Source: Clostridia bacterium
GTDB lineage: Bacteria > Acidobacteriota > Terriglobia > Terriglobales > Acidobacteriaceae
Assembly: GCA_035561135.1 (NCBI GenBank)
Contig: DATMYA010000085.1
Span: 177,256-241,255, forward strand
DNA: 64,000 nt
Direction: 5' to 3'
Under the pieces are notes generated by a model. It saw nothing but the letters and a program-made list of their open reading frames with translations, was not told the origin of the DNA and ran no database searches. The translations under genes were made by a program, and so were the position numbers. Of this stretch, positions 55,460-63,921 are shown piece after piece. The first letter of the stretch is position 1. Each line of letters begins with the position of its first letter.

Positions 55460-58400
55460 TTAAGTTGTCCTTGCCTGCATGTTGTGGGACGAAATGACCG
55501 GACTTTTCATCCCCGCTAGAAACGTGTGCGACCACATTGTGGGCTGCTTATCGTCGTCGAGTGTGATCGAAATCTTTGTCAGCGTTCTCCGCACCAGCTC
55601 GTTGCACTCGGGGTAGGTGACCCCTGTTGCGCACGGCACCTGAGACTCCAGCGTGAGTTCGGCCGCATGACGGCAGCTGGCATCCATCAACGTGTAAGGA
55701 TGTCCGCATGTTGCGAGGAGCCAGTCGCCGACGTTGAATCGTGTACGCACCCAGAGGTCATGCTTCGCGTAGCGACGCCGCTTTACGCGGCGGTACTTGC
55801 CGTCGCGGCCGAGAAGAAAGTCTCCCTCGCGCACGCGCGAGAGATAGATCACGCCTCGCGTCTTTTCGCGCACCACAGAACGGCCCCAGAGGCAGCCGCC
55901 GTCACCGCCTCCCGATCCGCCGCCAGTGCCGCTGGTTGTTGTTGACATAGTGATTGCGGCTTGTGAAAGAGGAATGTGGTCCTGGCGATATTGTTCTGCC
56001 GTGCGCGGACGCTGATTGGCGTCGAAATCGGCCTGTGTGTGCATCCAGGGAGGAGCGCCAGTTCCGCCCGTTTGCACGGCTCCAACGGCCTTCTCCCTCT
56101 CTCCGTAGAACATCCATGTTTTGTAGCTCGTGCCGGCGAAGAGACCAGTGCACAACTGACTCCCATTGATGTGGAAAGGTGCTTCTCCGTTCGAGCGATA
56201 TATGTCGGCGTTCCACGCAGGAGTGATGGTGTTCGTCGTCGAGGTGTAGGTGATTGCCGGAGAAAATGAAGGCGGAGTTGACCCTTTTTTATCGACCTCG
56301 TCTGTGCTGGCATCGGCAGAGCGCACAAGCTGGGGTGATGCAAAGCGTACGACCATGTCGCCTGGCATTGTGCCACCAGCGGCGCTATCAACGGTAGCGA
56401 TGAAGGCGACGTCGATGCCTGTGATGGTTTTCCCTGAGGGAGTTGGAATTACGAACGGCAACCTAACCGTCTGCCACGCACCAATCTGTGACAAATCGAC
56501 GTACGCGGGAAATGCGGACGCGCTGCCATCTGAATAGCGCACCCCGACCTGAACATAGGCAGTGCACGTAAATCCAGCAGCGACTGCTACCACCTTTGCT
56601 TGTGCAAACAGAAACCAACCCTGCTCGGCCGACGCCGGTGCCTTAGTGCGGTTCGCAATTACAGATGCTACTGATCCGCCAGCGCTGAGCGTGGCCGCCG
56701 CAATCCTCACCTCAAGTGAGTAAGCGGTATCAAAGCCATCTACCACGCGCGCGCACCGTCCGAGCTGCGCGCTCGACCACTGGAACCAGTCGGCACACAA
56801 GTCAGAACTCGCGCTTGCGGCCGGCAGATCGAAGCGAGGATTTACAAGTTGGTTTTGGCCCCAGCTTCCACCGGTAGCCCAAGCGCCAGAGTTTGGATCC
56901 CACCAGACCGCTGGACCAAACGCTCCTATGCGTCCGCCAGCGATCACCGGTTCGTCGTCAGCAACATCGCTGTATGCGGCGGCAACGGCCTGCTTGACTG
57001 TGAGTTCGATAGTGCGGCTCTGCGATCCATCGTTGGCTTCGGCAAAGAGCACCTTGCGCATCTTCAGGATTTCGTAATCGCCTGCGCACTCTTCGTCGGC
57101 GCTGGGATCGAGCGTGATGATGTCGCCTGCGACATGCGCGCGAAGGATGTTGTCAGCATCGTCCACGGAGTCGAGGCGGCAATTCAGAGTGCCAGAGAAA
57201 GGCGCTTTGTAGGGCTGAATGTTCATGCCGAGATCCCGCTGCGCGGCGAACGCAATTAGACGTTCGCAACGCTCGGCCGTGTTGACGCCGAGATCGAGCT
57301 CGATGCTGTTGCGCTTATATGTTGGAGTGAGATTGATGCCACGCTGTCCCACCGCGTGCTGGTGTGCCTCGTGAACCCACTCCTTGGTGCGGAGACGAAA
57401 CCTGGACTCTGGCGTTCCGAGATATCCACCTGGGCCGGTGACTGCATTGGCTCCCGCCATAGCAACTTCGAGCGAGTTCCAGCCGACCACGCGAGTGACG
57501 ACCCACGCGCCGTTAAAGGACGCGTCAGCGCAACCCACAACCTCGATCCAATCGTTTTGCCAACGCGTATGTTCGCCATCGAGCACGATAGTTGTACTGC
57601 CATTCACGCGCGACATCGAAGTAATACCTGCGATCTTGACCGGGTTCGCATCCCTGAACTTGGCGATGTAGCGATTGGGAGCGCCGCGCAGATTTGTCTT
57701 TTCCAAACGCACCGGCTGCTCGCCAACCAGGTGCACAGCTTTCAGCAAAAACGTTGAGGCCCGCGGCTTATCGGAATACAGAAATATTTTCCCAGCGCGC
57801 TCGATCATGTAGGACTGATCCATCACACACATCTGGGACAGAGCAGATGCCAGACTGCTCCGCTGTACGAGTGCAACGCCACCCTCGTAACGTTTCTGTC
57901 CTCCGGAGAGAAGTGCGTCGTTGCGCTGCGCAGTGTCGTAGATCGATGCCCAGTCAAAACGCGCTCTCTCGTCGGCACTCAGCGCAGCGTTGAGTAGAGC
58001 TTCGCGTTTTACAACCGCGCGCAGCATCAGATCGACCTTCCACCATGCCGGGTTTTGTGAAAACTGGTACCCGGTCTGGTTGCCACTCGCATCAAAGGTC
58101 CTGACTTTCAGCCCGCGCAGCTGGACCAGCCAATCAAACTCATCAGAAGGTGCGCCAGGATCGGGGGCTATCTGCAAGAAGAGATAACTGAGCCGGTTGT
58201 ACGGCAGCCTCTGTACCTGTGAGGGGAAGACGTTAAAGAAGGAATCGACGCGCTGATCGCCCCCGGCACTAACAGGTGCAAGGCCGGTCAGTGGGGCGTC
58301 CGAGCCAGGATGAAAATGAAACAACGCTCCGTCTTGTAGCGGCTTTTTGTTGACGAAGATTTTATCGGGGCCGTCGAGCTCGCCGTCTCCCAAACCGATC

Positions 58401-58534
58401 AGCGCGTAGCGAACGTTGTCATATGTGGTCTGGTGCAGCAGCAGCATGTTCCCTTTGCCGCTCACCTTGCCGTACAGCAGTGGACGTGGGATGCCTAATT
58501 GCGCTGTCGCGATTTGTAAGAGTTCTGTGCTCAT
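55460..58534 (-). CDS. Phage tail tip/hub-like protein with C-terminal Hint (intein-like) domain
   Basis: The 1024-residue protein begins MSTELLQIATAQLGIPRPLLYG. It contains tail-hub features (VDLMLRAVVKREALLNAALS, SQMCVMDQSYMIERAGKIFLYSDKP) and a middle beta-rich region with a lectin-like segment near 590-730. A Gly/Ser/Thr linker at about 862-880 leads into a Hint domain from Cys881 to Asn1018, followed by six residues MQARTT. The part before the linker fits a host-contacting tail tip (lambda gpJ or GTA terminal protein position). Its start overlaps the preceding gene by ATGA. Tip identity is from position and length; the Hint domain is clear by motif. Confidence 0.8.
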   Translation of the reverse strand: MSTELLQIATAQLGIPRPLLYGKVSGKGNMLLLHQTTYDNVRYALIGLGDGELDGPDKIFVNKKPLQDGALFHFHPGSDAPLTGLAPVSAGGDQRVDSFFNVFPSQVQRLPYNRLSYLFLQIAPDPGAPSDEFDWLVQLRGLKVRTFDASGNQTGYQFSQNPAWWKVDLMLRAVVKREALLNAALSADERARFDWASIYDTAQRNDALLSGGQKRYEGGVALVQRSSLASALSQMCVMDQSYMIERAGKIFLYSDKPRASTFLLKAVHLVGEQPVRLEKTNLRGAPNRYIAKFRDANPVKIAGITSMSRVNGSTTIVLDGEHTRWQNDWIEVVGCADASFNGAWVVTRVVGWNSLEVAMAGANAVTGPGGYLGTPESRFRLRTKEWVHEAHQHAVGQRGINLTPTYKRNSIELDLGVNTAERCERLIAFAAQRDLGMNIQPYKAPFSGTLNCRLDSVDDADNILRAHVAGDIITLDPSADEECAGDYEILKMRKVLFAEANDGSQSRTIELTVKQAVAAAYSDVADDEPVIAGGRIGAFGPAVWWDPNSGAWATGGSWGQNQLVNPRFDLPAASASSDLCADWFQWSSAQLGRCARVVDGFDTAYSLEVRIAAATLSAGGSVASVIANRTKAPASAEQGWFLFAQAKVVAVAAGFTCTAYVQVGVRYSDGSASAFPAYVDLSQIGAWQTVRLPFVIPTPSGKTITGIDVAFIATVDSAAGGTMPGDMVVRFASPQLVRSADASTDEVDKKGSTPPSFSPAITYTSTTNTITPAWNADIYRSNGEAPFHINGSQLCTGLFAGTSYKTWMFYGEREKAVGAVQTGGTGAPPWMHTQADFDANQRPRTAEQYRQDHIPLSQAAITMSTTTSGTGGGSGGGDGGCLWGRSVVREKTRGVIYLSRVREGDFLLGRDGKYRRVKRRRYAKHDLWVRTRFNVGDWLLATCGHPYTLMDASCRHAAELTLESQVPCATGVTYPECNELVRRTLTKISITLDDDKQPTMWSHTFLAGMKSPVISSHNMQARTT
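55481..55894 (-). other. Hint / bacterial intein-like domain inside the tail protein
   Basis: These bases encode residues 881-1018. Block A starts CLWGRSVV and continues VREGDFLLGRDGKY; block B is ATCGHPYTL with the TxxH arrangement; block F is WSHTFLAGM; block G ends SSHN. After Asn comes Met, not Cys/Ser/Thr, as in bacterial intein-like (BIL) domains. At 138 residues it is mini-intein sized, with no endonuclease. Confidence 0.8.
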
Positions 58535-59166
58535 CGGAGGACTCCCAAGACTCCCACCGGAGGAGGATTGGGGCAGCCCATGAATCGTTCGGTATTGTTG
58601 CGGGCTACACAGTCAGAAACCTTCTTCGGACACGTCGCCAGCCCCGAGACCGAACCGCACATGTCGCTCTTGTAGCGCAGCGGGCAGCCTTCCTGGTAAT
58701 CGACATCCGCTATCTCGTACTCGTTCGCGTCGAAGATCTGGACCATGCGAAAGCTGGCTTCTGTCGCGTCGCGTCCCTGCTCGAAAAGGCGGCCATGGAA
58801 TTCTTCCACCACGCCGAGCAGCTCGTCGTACTCGCGCAACACAGCGAGCGTTCCCTCAAATTCGTGGTCGCGCAACGCTTTTGAGACATCGCGCTCGATC
58901 GTGTTGCCGCTCAGGTTCTGCACCACGATGTCGCCGCCGTCTGTTGTGAAGTCTCGCGACTGAGAGAATGGACCGGCGCTTTTGATCCACGGCTTATACA
59001 CCTGTTGTGCACCATCAGCTGCGCGCGGAAACGCGCCAGAGACATTCGCCCAATAGAAGCTGGTGCCGTCGATGGTCGCCAGGTCAACGAGCAAGATGGG
59101 GATATCGCCGCGCCCGCGAAGACGTAGCCGCGCGGCAGCCCCTGCAGGCATGGCAACCGGACTCAC
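58531..59166 (-). CDS. Phage minor tail protein with C-terminal Cys cluster (gpL/DUF2163-like)
   Basis: The 211-residue protein has an N-terminal beta-rich part with LVDLATIDGTSFYWANVSGAF, a middle part with LREYDELLGVVEEFHGRLFEQG, and a C-terminal Cys-rich tail: CPLRYKSDMCGS, LATCPKKVSDC and RFMGCPNPP. Lambda gpL ends in a comparable four-Cys region that holds an iron-sulfur cluster. The gene is placed just before the tail-tip gene, as gpL-type and GTA DUF2163 genes are. It overlaps both neighbours by four bases. Cluster binding is inferred. Confidence 0.7.
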   Translation of the reverse strand: MSPVAMPAGAAARLRLRGRGDIPILLVDLATIDGTSFYWANVSGAFPRAADGAQQVYKPWIKSAGPFSQSRDFTTDGGDIVVQNLSGNTIERDVSKALRDHEFEGTLAVLREYDELLGVVEEFHGRLFEQGRDATEASFRMVQIFDANEYEIADVDYQEGCPLRYKSDMCGSVSGLATCPKKVSDCVARNNTERFMGCPNPPPVGVLGVLR

Positions 59167-59948
59167 TGCATCACCTCGATCGCATCGGCTTCAGCAATGA
59201 ACCCAGTTGAAGCCGCATTCTTCGTGCCGGTGATCCGAATCTTTACACGGTGAATACCAAGAGCGACGTTCGCTCTCGTGAACAGCGGTGACGAATTCGC
59301 AGCGGCACCGTATCCATCGAAGGTACCGAGAACGACTCCATCGAGTGACACTTCGTTGATCCCGCAGGAGGGGTGCTTAATCTGCCACACGCGGAAGCCG
59401 TACCCAAAGTATTGCCACTCGGCGGTCCTGTCCGCGAGATTGGATTGGTACAAGCCCGTGCCATGCCGATCGCCAGCGGAAGGAAACCAGCTCCATCCGC
59501 CTACGAGGACCACCAGGTCATTGCCATAGTCGTCGCGCTCTTCGATGAACACGGCATCGCGCGCCCAGTTTGTCGGATATTGGTACATCGGGACATTTGG
59601 TAGCTCGACTACTTGCCCCTTGATGTTGACCTTGTCGAAACCGGCCGGCGTGAAGTCGAGTTTGCCAACGAAGCGCACCGAGTAGTAGCGTCCGCGATCG
59701 TAGTCGGCGAGAGTGAAGAAGCCATTGCGATACTGAGCCCACCATTGCCGAAGCTTGTCGGCAGTCGATTGCAACTGGTTTGACCAGGACACATCGCGAG
59801 TTAGTCCTCGCGAAGCGATGGTGCGCGAGAAGTATTCGCCGCTTGCTGCCTGCCACTCGGCGAACGAGCCGAGTGGAGATTCATTCCACCCGTAATCAGG
59901 ATTCAGCGGATCACTCGGTGTCGGATTCAAGATGTTCTGCTCGCTCAC
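59163..59948 (-). CDS. Distal tail protein with C-terminal glycan-binding-like beta-sandwich
   Basis: A GTG at 59948 with AGGAG seven to eight bases ahead, overlapping the tape-measure stop as GTGA, gives 261 residues. The first ~140 residues have LTRDVSWSNQLQSTADKLRQ and NGFFTLADYDRGRYYSVRFVG, like distal tail proteins and the DUF2460 position in GTAs. The rest has QYFGYGFRVWQIKHPSCGINEVSLDGVVLG and ends IKITGTKNAASTGF-like (here IRITGTKNAASTGFIAEADAIEV), matching a beta-sandwich domain common on secreted glycosidases. The longer open frame beyond GTG lies inside the tape-measure gene and reads Arg-rich, so I reject it. Confidence 0.75.
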   Translation of the reverse strand: MSEQNILNPTPSDPLNPDYGWNESPLGSFAEWQAASGEYFSRTIASRGLTRDVSWSNQLQSTADKLRQWWAQYRNGFFTLADYDRGRYYSVRFVGKLDFTPAGFDKVNIKGQVVELPNVPMYQYPTNWARDAVFIEERDDYGNDLVVLVGGWSWFPSAGDRHGTGLYQSNLADRTAEWQYFGYGFRVWQIKHPSCGINEVSLDGVVLGTFDGYGAAANSSPLFTRANVALGIHRVKIRITGTKNAASTGFIAEADAIEVMQ

Positions 59949-62752
59949 AGGCCATCTCCTTCTCTCGTGCGACGCTTCGACTCGGCCTTGAATGCTTCCC
60001 ATCCGCCAGCATTTCGCAGCATACGACCAAAGCTCGCGCCATCGACAAAGCTTAGGTTGATGATGTCTCCGCCACCTCCGCCGGAGAAGTTCTCGCCCTT
60101 GTTCATCGCTTCGAGCACGCCGCGATTCTTTGCAGTCGATCGTGGGTTTGAAACGAACTCGCCCTCCTTCAATACAGCGAGTAGTTCGCCGTTTGACGCG
60201 CGCCATCCGGCAAGCGGTCCGCCTTCCACGTAGCCTCCGCTGTGGAACATGGGTGGCGAGAAGTCGAGACGATCTCGACGTCCGCGTTCGGTCTCGTACA
60301 TCTGGATCTCGGCGCGTGCCGTCAGCAGCTTTGGCAACATCTGCTGGGTGTAAACCTTGTCGCCCTCGCCCTTTAGCTGGTGCATCTGCTCCCACAGCGA
60401 CTGTTGCATCGCATCAAGCTGCTGCAGCGCGGAAGCGCCATCGAGCTGGTGAGTCTTGTAGGCATCGACCAGGGAATTGATTTGCGGCAGCGCCTTCGAT
60501 GCGATGGCCTCGGCCTGGCGCCTGCGTTTTTTGCCGCCGAATATGCCTCCGAAGATGCCGCCCAACAGACCGATCGCGCCCGCCGCGATCCAGCCGATGG
60601 GCCCCATGGAGACGCCGAGCATTGCCATGATGCCTGCTGTTCCGAGGCCGCCTGCAACGCCTGTGATCGCACCTGCGGTCTTGCCGTGCTGCATGCCAAC
60701 GCCGAAGCCAAGCAGCCCGCCACCGACGCCAGCGAGAAGGGCAGGTGCCAATCCGAGCGCGCTCACAGCAGCAAGTGCTTGCGCATTCCCGGCCGCCGCC
60801 ATGATGCCGAGCGTGGAAAGCCCAACGCCCAACGCTCCAGCCGTACCGCCGAACTTTCCTCCTGCCGCCATCGCCGCCATAGGCCCAAGCGACTTCGCGA
60901 GTGTGACGCCACCGGTTGCCAAACGGCTGCCGAGCCCACCAGACGCAGAGCCTCCGCTCGACTTGCCGCCGCCAAAAACACTGCCGAGTAGTGTCCCGAG
61001 AATGCCTCCACCTGCCGATCCAGATGCCGAACCGCCAGCCGCGCTGCCACCAAGTACAGCGCCGCTTTGCGATGTAGTGAGTGCGCCCGGAAGGAATCCA
61101 CTGACGGGAATAATTGGGCTGCCGCTAACGCCTCCGATCGAACTGCCGCCGGTTGCTGCTCCGGCCGCACCGCCGCCCGATACGATGCCACCCATTCCGG
61201 GAATCGAGAGGCCGCCGCCCATTCCACCAGGCATCCCGCCTGCATTTCCGAAAATCAGTCCTCCTAGAAGACCACCGCCGCCTGCCGTCGTGTTGCCCAT
61301 CCCCTTCGTAGTTGACATCCACGCGGCGAAGATCTGGAAGAACAGCTTTTTGATATTACTGAGGATTCGCTTGCCGATATTGCCGCTGGTGATGTCGTCG
61401 AACAGCGACTCCCACTGTTGCCCCTGTTCTTCGATCAGCCTGCGGTGCTCGTCCATGATCCGCTCGTTTGTCAGGTGATCGGCTGCAAGGCGAGCGGCCT
61501 GCGCGGTGGTTTCAATACGCACCCACTCGTCCGAGTGTTGCTCGACGTTTTGCAGTAGATCTTGTTCTCTCGCGTTTATCTGGCGCACGGTGTGGTCGTG
61601 CGCGGCGGCAATCTCGGCGAATGCGCGTTGCCAGGGAGGCAGCGCAAGCTCAGCGGCCTGCGCTTCCATCTGTGCGCCTGCTTCCGCCATCGACGCACGC
61701 TCATGTTCTCGCGAGCGCCTCGCCTCTAGTTCCTGGTCTTCGAGCTCCTTACGTTTTTTGAATGCTTCCTGATCTGCCTTGATGCGCTTGTCTGCTTCGT
61801 CTTCAGCGATCTTGCCGTGCTGGCGCGAATATCCGGCGACCAACTCGGCCAGTTGCTTCTCGATCTCCGCGCGCCCCAGCCCCGAGCGCTGAGCTTCGAC
61901 CAATGCCTTCTGGTACGCCTGCACAAATTCCTCGTTCAGCTGGCCGGTCTCGGACAGCCCTCGCTTTGACCACTGGCTTGATATCTCTCCCAGTTGCTTC
62001 GCCGCCTGCGCGCGTTCGTCAAAGCTCTTTTTTGCGGAGGTTGCTGCGTCTTCGTTGGCTTTCTTCTCCAGTTCTCCGAGCAGCTTTAGCTGCTCCATCT
62101 GCCGCCTCTGCAGCTTTGCTTCCTCTTCGTATATCTCGCCGAGCTTTTCACGCTGGGCCAACGAAATGCTGGTCGCGGCAATAGCTGAAATGTTGCCGGC
62201 TGTGACCGCCTGCACATATTCCTTCCAGGTCATTTGTGTGCCGAGAATGGCGTCTCGTTCCATCGAGAGCTGGCTCAGCCGCGCGTTGGTTTGGTTCACG
62301 AGGAATCGCCCGACTTTACGATCGTCAAAACCTGTAAGGATTGCGTCGTTGAGCTTAACCTGCTCGGCATATGCGTCCTTGACTGCCTGTGTGTAGCCGC
62401 CCCATAAGTCAGCAAGGCTCCTGATCTTCGGAATCAACGCGACAACTGCGGCACCGACCGCCATGATGATTGACACGTTGAATGCAGCCGACATCGCAGG
62501 TCCGATGAGAGAAGACGATGCCAAGAACTTCTGAACCGAAGCCGGCAGTGTGATTCCCAACTGGCGTGCAACCAGGCTCGTGGCCGCGCCGGCGCGCGAT
62601 GATTCTTTCGTAATGCCCTTGAACGCGGTCGTTCCCGCGTCGCCCGCGCGATTCGCGCCGGCTTCCAGCACCTTGAAGTCGCGGCTGACCTTGTCTACTC
62701 CTTCGATCGCGCCCTTATCATCGACCTCGACTTCGATCGCAACGACTGCCAT
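59945..62752 (-). CDS. Phage tail tape measure protein
   Basis: The tape measure sets tail length and is ejected at infection. The 935-residue protein begins VEVDDKGAIEGVDKVSRDFKVLE, followed by helical coiled-coil regions (about 200-440). A very long Gly/Ala/Ser stretch (about 490-680) has membrane-like segments (AAGNAQALAAVSALGLAPALLAG; GPIGWIAAGAIGLLGGIFGGIFGG). A C-terminal helical part ends with GGYVEGGPLAGWRASNGELLAVLKEGEFV-type sequence, split here across residues ~860-890. Length, composition and position among tail genes support the call. Confidence 0.88.
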   Translation of the reverse strand: MAVVAIEVEVDDKGAIEGVDKVSRDFKVLEAGANRAGDAGTTAFKGITKESSRAGAATSLVARQLGITLPASVQKFLASSSLIGPAMSAAFNVSIIMAVGAAVVALIPKIRSLADLWGGYTQAVKDAYAEQVKLNDAILTGFDDRKVGRFLVNQTNARLSQLSMERDAILGTQMTWKEYVQAVTAGNISAIAATSISLAQREKLGEIYEEEAKLQRRQMEQLKLLGELEKKANEDAATSAKKSFDERAQAAKQLGEISSQWSKRGLSETGQLNEEFVQAYQKALVEAQRSGLGRAEIEKQLAELVAGYSRQHGKIAEDEADKRIKADQEAFKKRKELEDQELEARRSREHERASMAEAGAQMEAQAAELALPPWQRAFAEIAAAHDHTVRQINAREQDLLQNVEQHSDEWVRIETTAQAARLAADHLTNERIMDEHRRLIEEQGQQWESLFDDITSGNIGKRILSNIKKLFFQIFAAWMSTTKGMGNTTAGGGGLLGGLIFGNAGGMPGGMGGGLSIPGMGGIVSGGGAAGAATGGSSIGGVSGSPIIPVSGFLPGALTTSQSGAVLGGSAAGGSASGSAGGGILGTLLGSVFGGGKSSGGSASGGLGSRLATGGVTLAKSLGPMAAMAAGGKFGGTAGALGVGLSTLGIMAAAGNAQALAAVSALGLAPALLAGVGGGLLGFGVGMQHGKTAGAITGVAGGLGTAGIMAMLGVSMGPIGWIAAGAIGLLGGIFGGIFGGKKRRRQAEAIASKALPQINSLVDAYKTHQLDGASALQQLDAMQQSLWEQMHQLKGEGDKVYTQQMLPKLLTARAEIQMYETERGRRDRLDFSPPMFHSGGYVEGGPLAGWRASNGELLAVLKEGEFVSNPRSTAKNRGVLEAMNKGENFSGGGGGDIINLSFVDGASFGRMLRNAGGWEAFKAESKRRTREGDGL

Positions 62753-62755
62753 TTA

Positions 62756-63154
62756 TTACTCCTTCATCTTCGTGCGGCAGTTCCAGCACACAACGGCGAA
62801 GCTGCGGTTCAGCGCACCGCAACGCGGACACGGGGGATGTTCGCGACGGAACTCCTGAAACGCAGCTTCCACCGAGCGCAGACCATCAACCTCGTCGGCC
62901 GACAACTGGATCCCGACATCGACACCAACTGATATCTGATCTTTGAGTTTGAGCAGATACAACACCCAGTCGTAATAGCCTTCGGCGAGTGTTCGATCTT
63001 TGCGGAACGAATTGCGCACCGCTTCCGTCAACGGTCTCTTCTGGCGATCTTCCAGGGCTCCGCATTCTTGCTCACGCAGTTGTTCCGCGTAGAGTTCAAG
63101 AGCGGCTGTTCGAACGCCAATCAAATCCGCCGACGGTGCGATGACGGTGCGCAT
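62756..63154 (-). CDS. Small zinc-ribbon tail protein (possible assembly chaperone)
   Basis: The 132-residue protein is helical in its first 100 residues and ends with a clear zinc ribbon (CPRCGALNRSFAVVCWNCRT), Cys-x2-Cys twice. It lies between the 253-residue protein and the tape measure, where tail-assembly chaperones (G/GT of lambda) sit. A zinc ribbon is unusual in that position. The chaperone role is inferred from location only. Confidence 0.65.
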   Translation of the reverse strand: MRTVIAPSADLIGVRTAALELYAEQLREQECGALEDRQKRPLTEAVRNSFRKDRTLAEGYYDWVLYLLKLKDQISVGVDVGIQLSADEVDGLRSVEAAFQEFRREHPPCPRCGALNRSFAVVCWNCRTKMKE

Positions 63155-63159
63155 TTCGC

Positions 63160-63921
63160 CTACTCGTCCTCAGCGTTGGTAACGTCGGCGGTCGAGAACA
63201 ACTCATCGATCGCCGTGACTTTGTGTGTGTAATCCATCTGCTGCACGATCGCCGAGCGGCCAGTGAGCGGCTGCCCGTTCGCGGCATAGCCTTCCACCTC
63301 GACGATCATCTCGTCGTAGAGCTGCGAGAGCGTGCGATGGCGTCCGCCGTGGATCGTGCGACCGTTGCGCGCACCTCCCACTACACGGCTTTCTGCCAGC
63401 GATCGGTTGTAGAGCTTCTTTTGCTCCGGAGTCGGACGCGACAACCGGTGCACCAGGCCCGTGTACTTCTTCATTTGGCCGCTGGGCTTGTCGTCCACCA
63501 GAATGGGATCCCACACGGCATCGAGCAGGACCTCTTCGACCTTCGCATCGAAGAAGATGGGACGATCTTCCTTGCTGCCGGATACTTCCTGCAGCAAGTT
63601 CACCGCAGGGATCGTGTGGCGATACGGCAGGTTGTCTTTCCAGCCTTCAACCTCATCCACGCGGCGGCCGTCGCGCGTTACGTAGCCATGCACGCGCACA
63701 ATGGCACTCTTGATGAGATCATCGGCGGCGGTGCGCGTGTCCATCGTGTTGACGACAGCACCTCCCCTGCGCTCGGTCTCAATGACGATGCCGGACATGT
63801 AACGAGCCCAATCGTCACTGGTGAGGCGGCGGAAGGTATACGTGATGACCTGGCCGCGATCCTTGATCGCGACTGTACGCTCAGCCAGGTCCAGGGGAAG
63901 AAGTTCGCTGTTGCTCTGCAT
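63160..63921 (-). CDS. Tail-region structural or assembly protein
   Basis: ATG at 63921 has GGAGG upstream and overlaps a TGA in another frame (TGATG). The 253-residue protein starts MQSNSELLPLDLAERTVAIK and contains TYTFRRLTSDDWARYMSGIVIETER, LLDAVWDPILVDDKPSGQMKK and a C-terminal Glu/Asp-rich end. No domain I can name. It precedes the zinc-ribbon gene and tape measure, in the place of a tail assembly chaperone; a major tail component is also possible. The frame is open beyond ATG to the window edge. Confidence 0.6.
   Translation of the reverse strand: MQSNSELLPLDLAERTVAIKDRGQVITYTFRRLTSDDWARYMSGIVIETERRGGAVVNTMDTRTAADDLIKSAIVRVHGYVTRDGRRVDEVEGWKDNLPYRHTIPAVNLLQEVSGSKEDRPIFFDAKVEEVLLDAVWDPILVDDKPSGQMKKYTGLVHRLSRPTPEQKKLYNRSLAESRVVGGARNGRTIHGGRHRTLSQLYDEMIVEVEGYAANGQPLTGRSAIVQQMDYTHKVTAIDELFSTADVTNAEDE

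Noticed and set aside
59949..60395. Extended N terminus of the distal tail protein
   Set aside because: It lies antisense-free but fully inside the tape-measure gene in another frame, is Arg-rich and unlike the tail domain; the GTG at 59948 with a good ribosome binding site is preferred.
62756..63200. Programmed frameshift joining the 253-residue and 132-residue tail proteins, as in lambda G/GT
   Set aside because: The second gene has its own start five bases after the first stop and I see no convincing slippery sequence before that stop.
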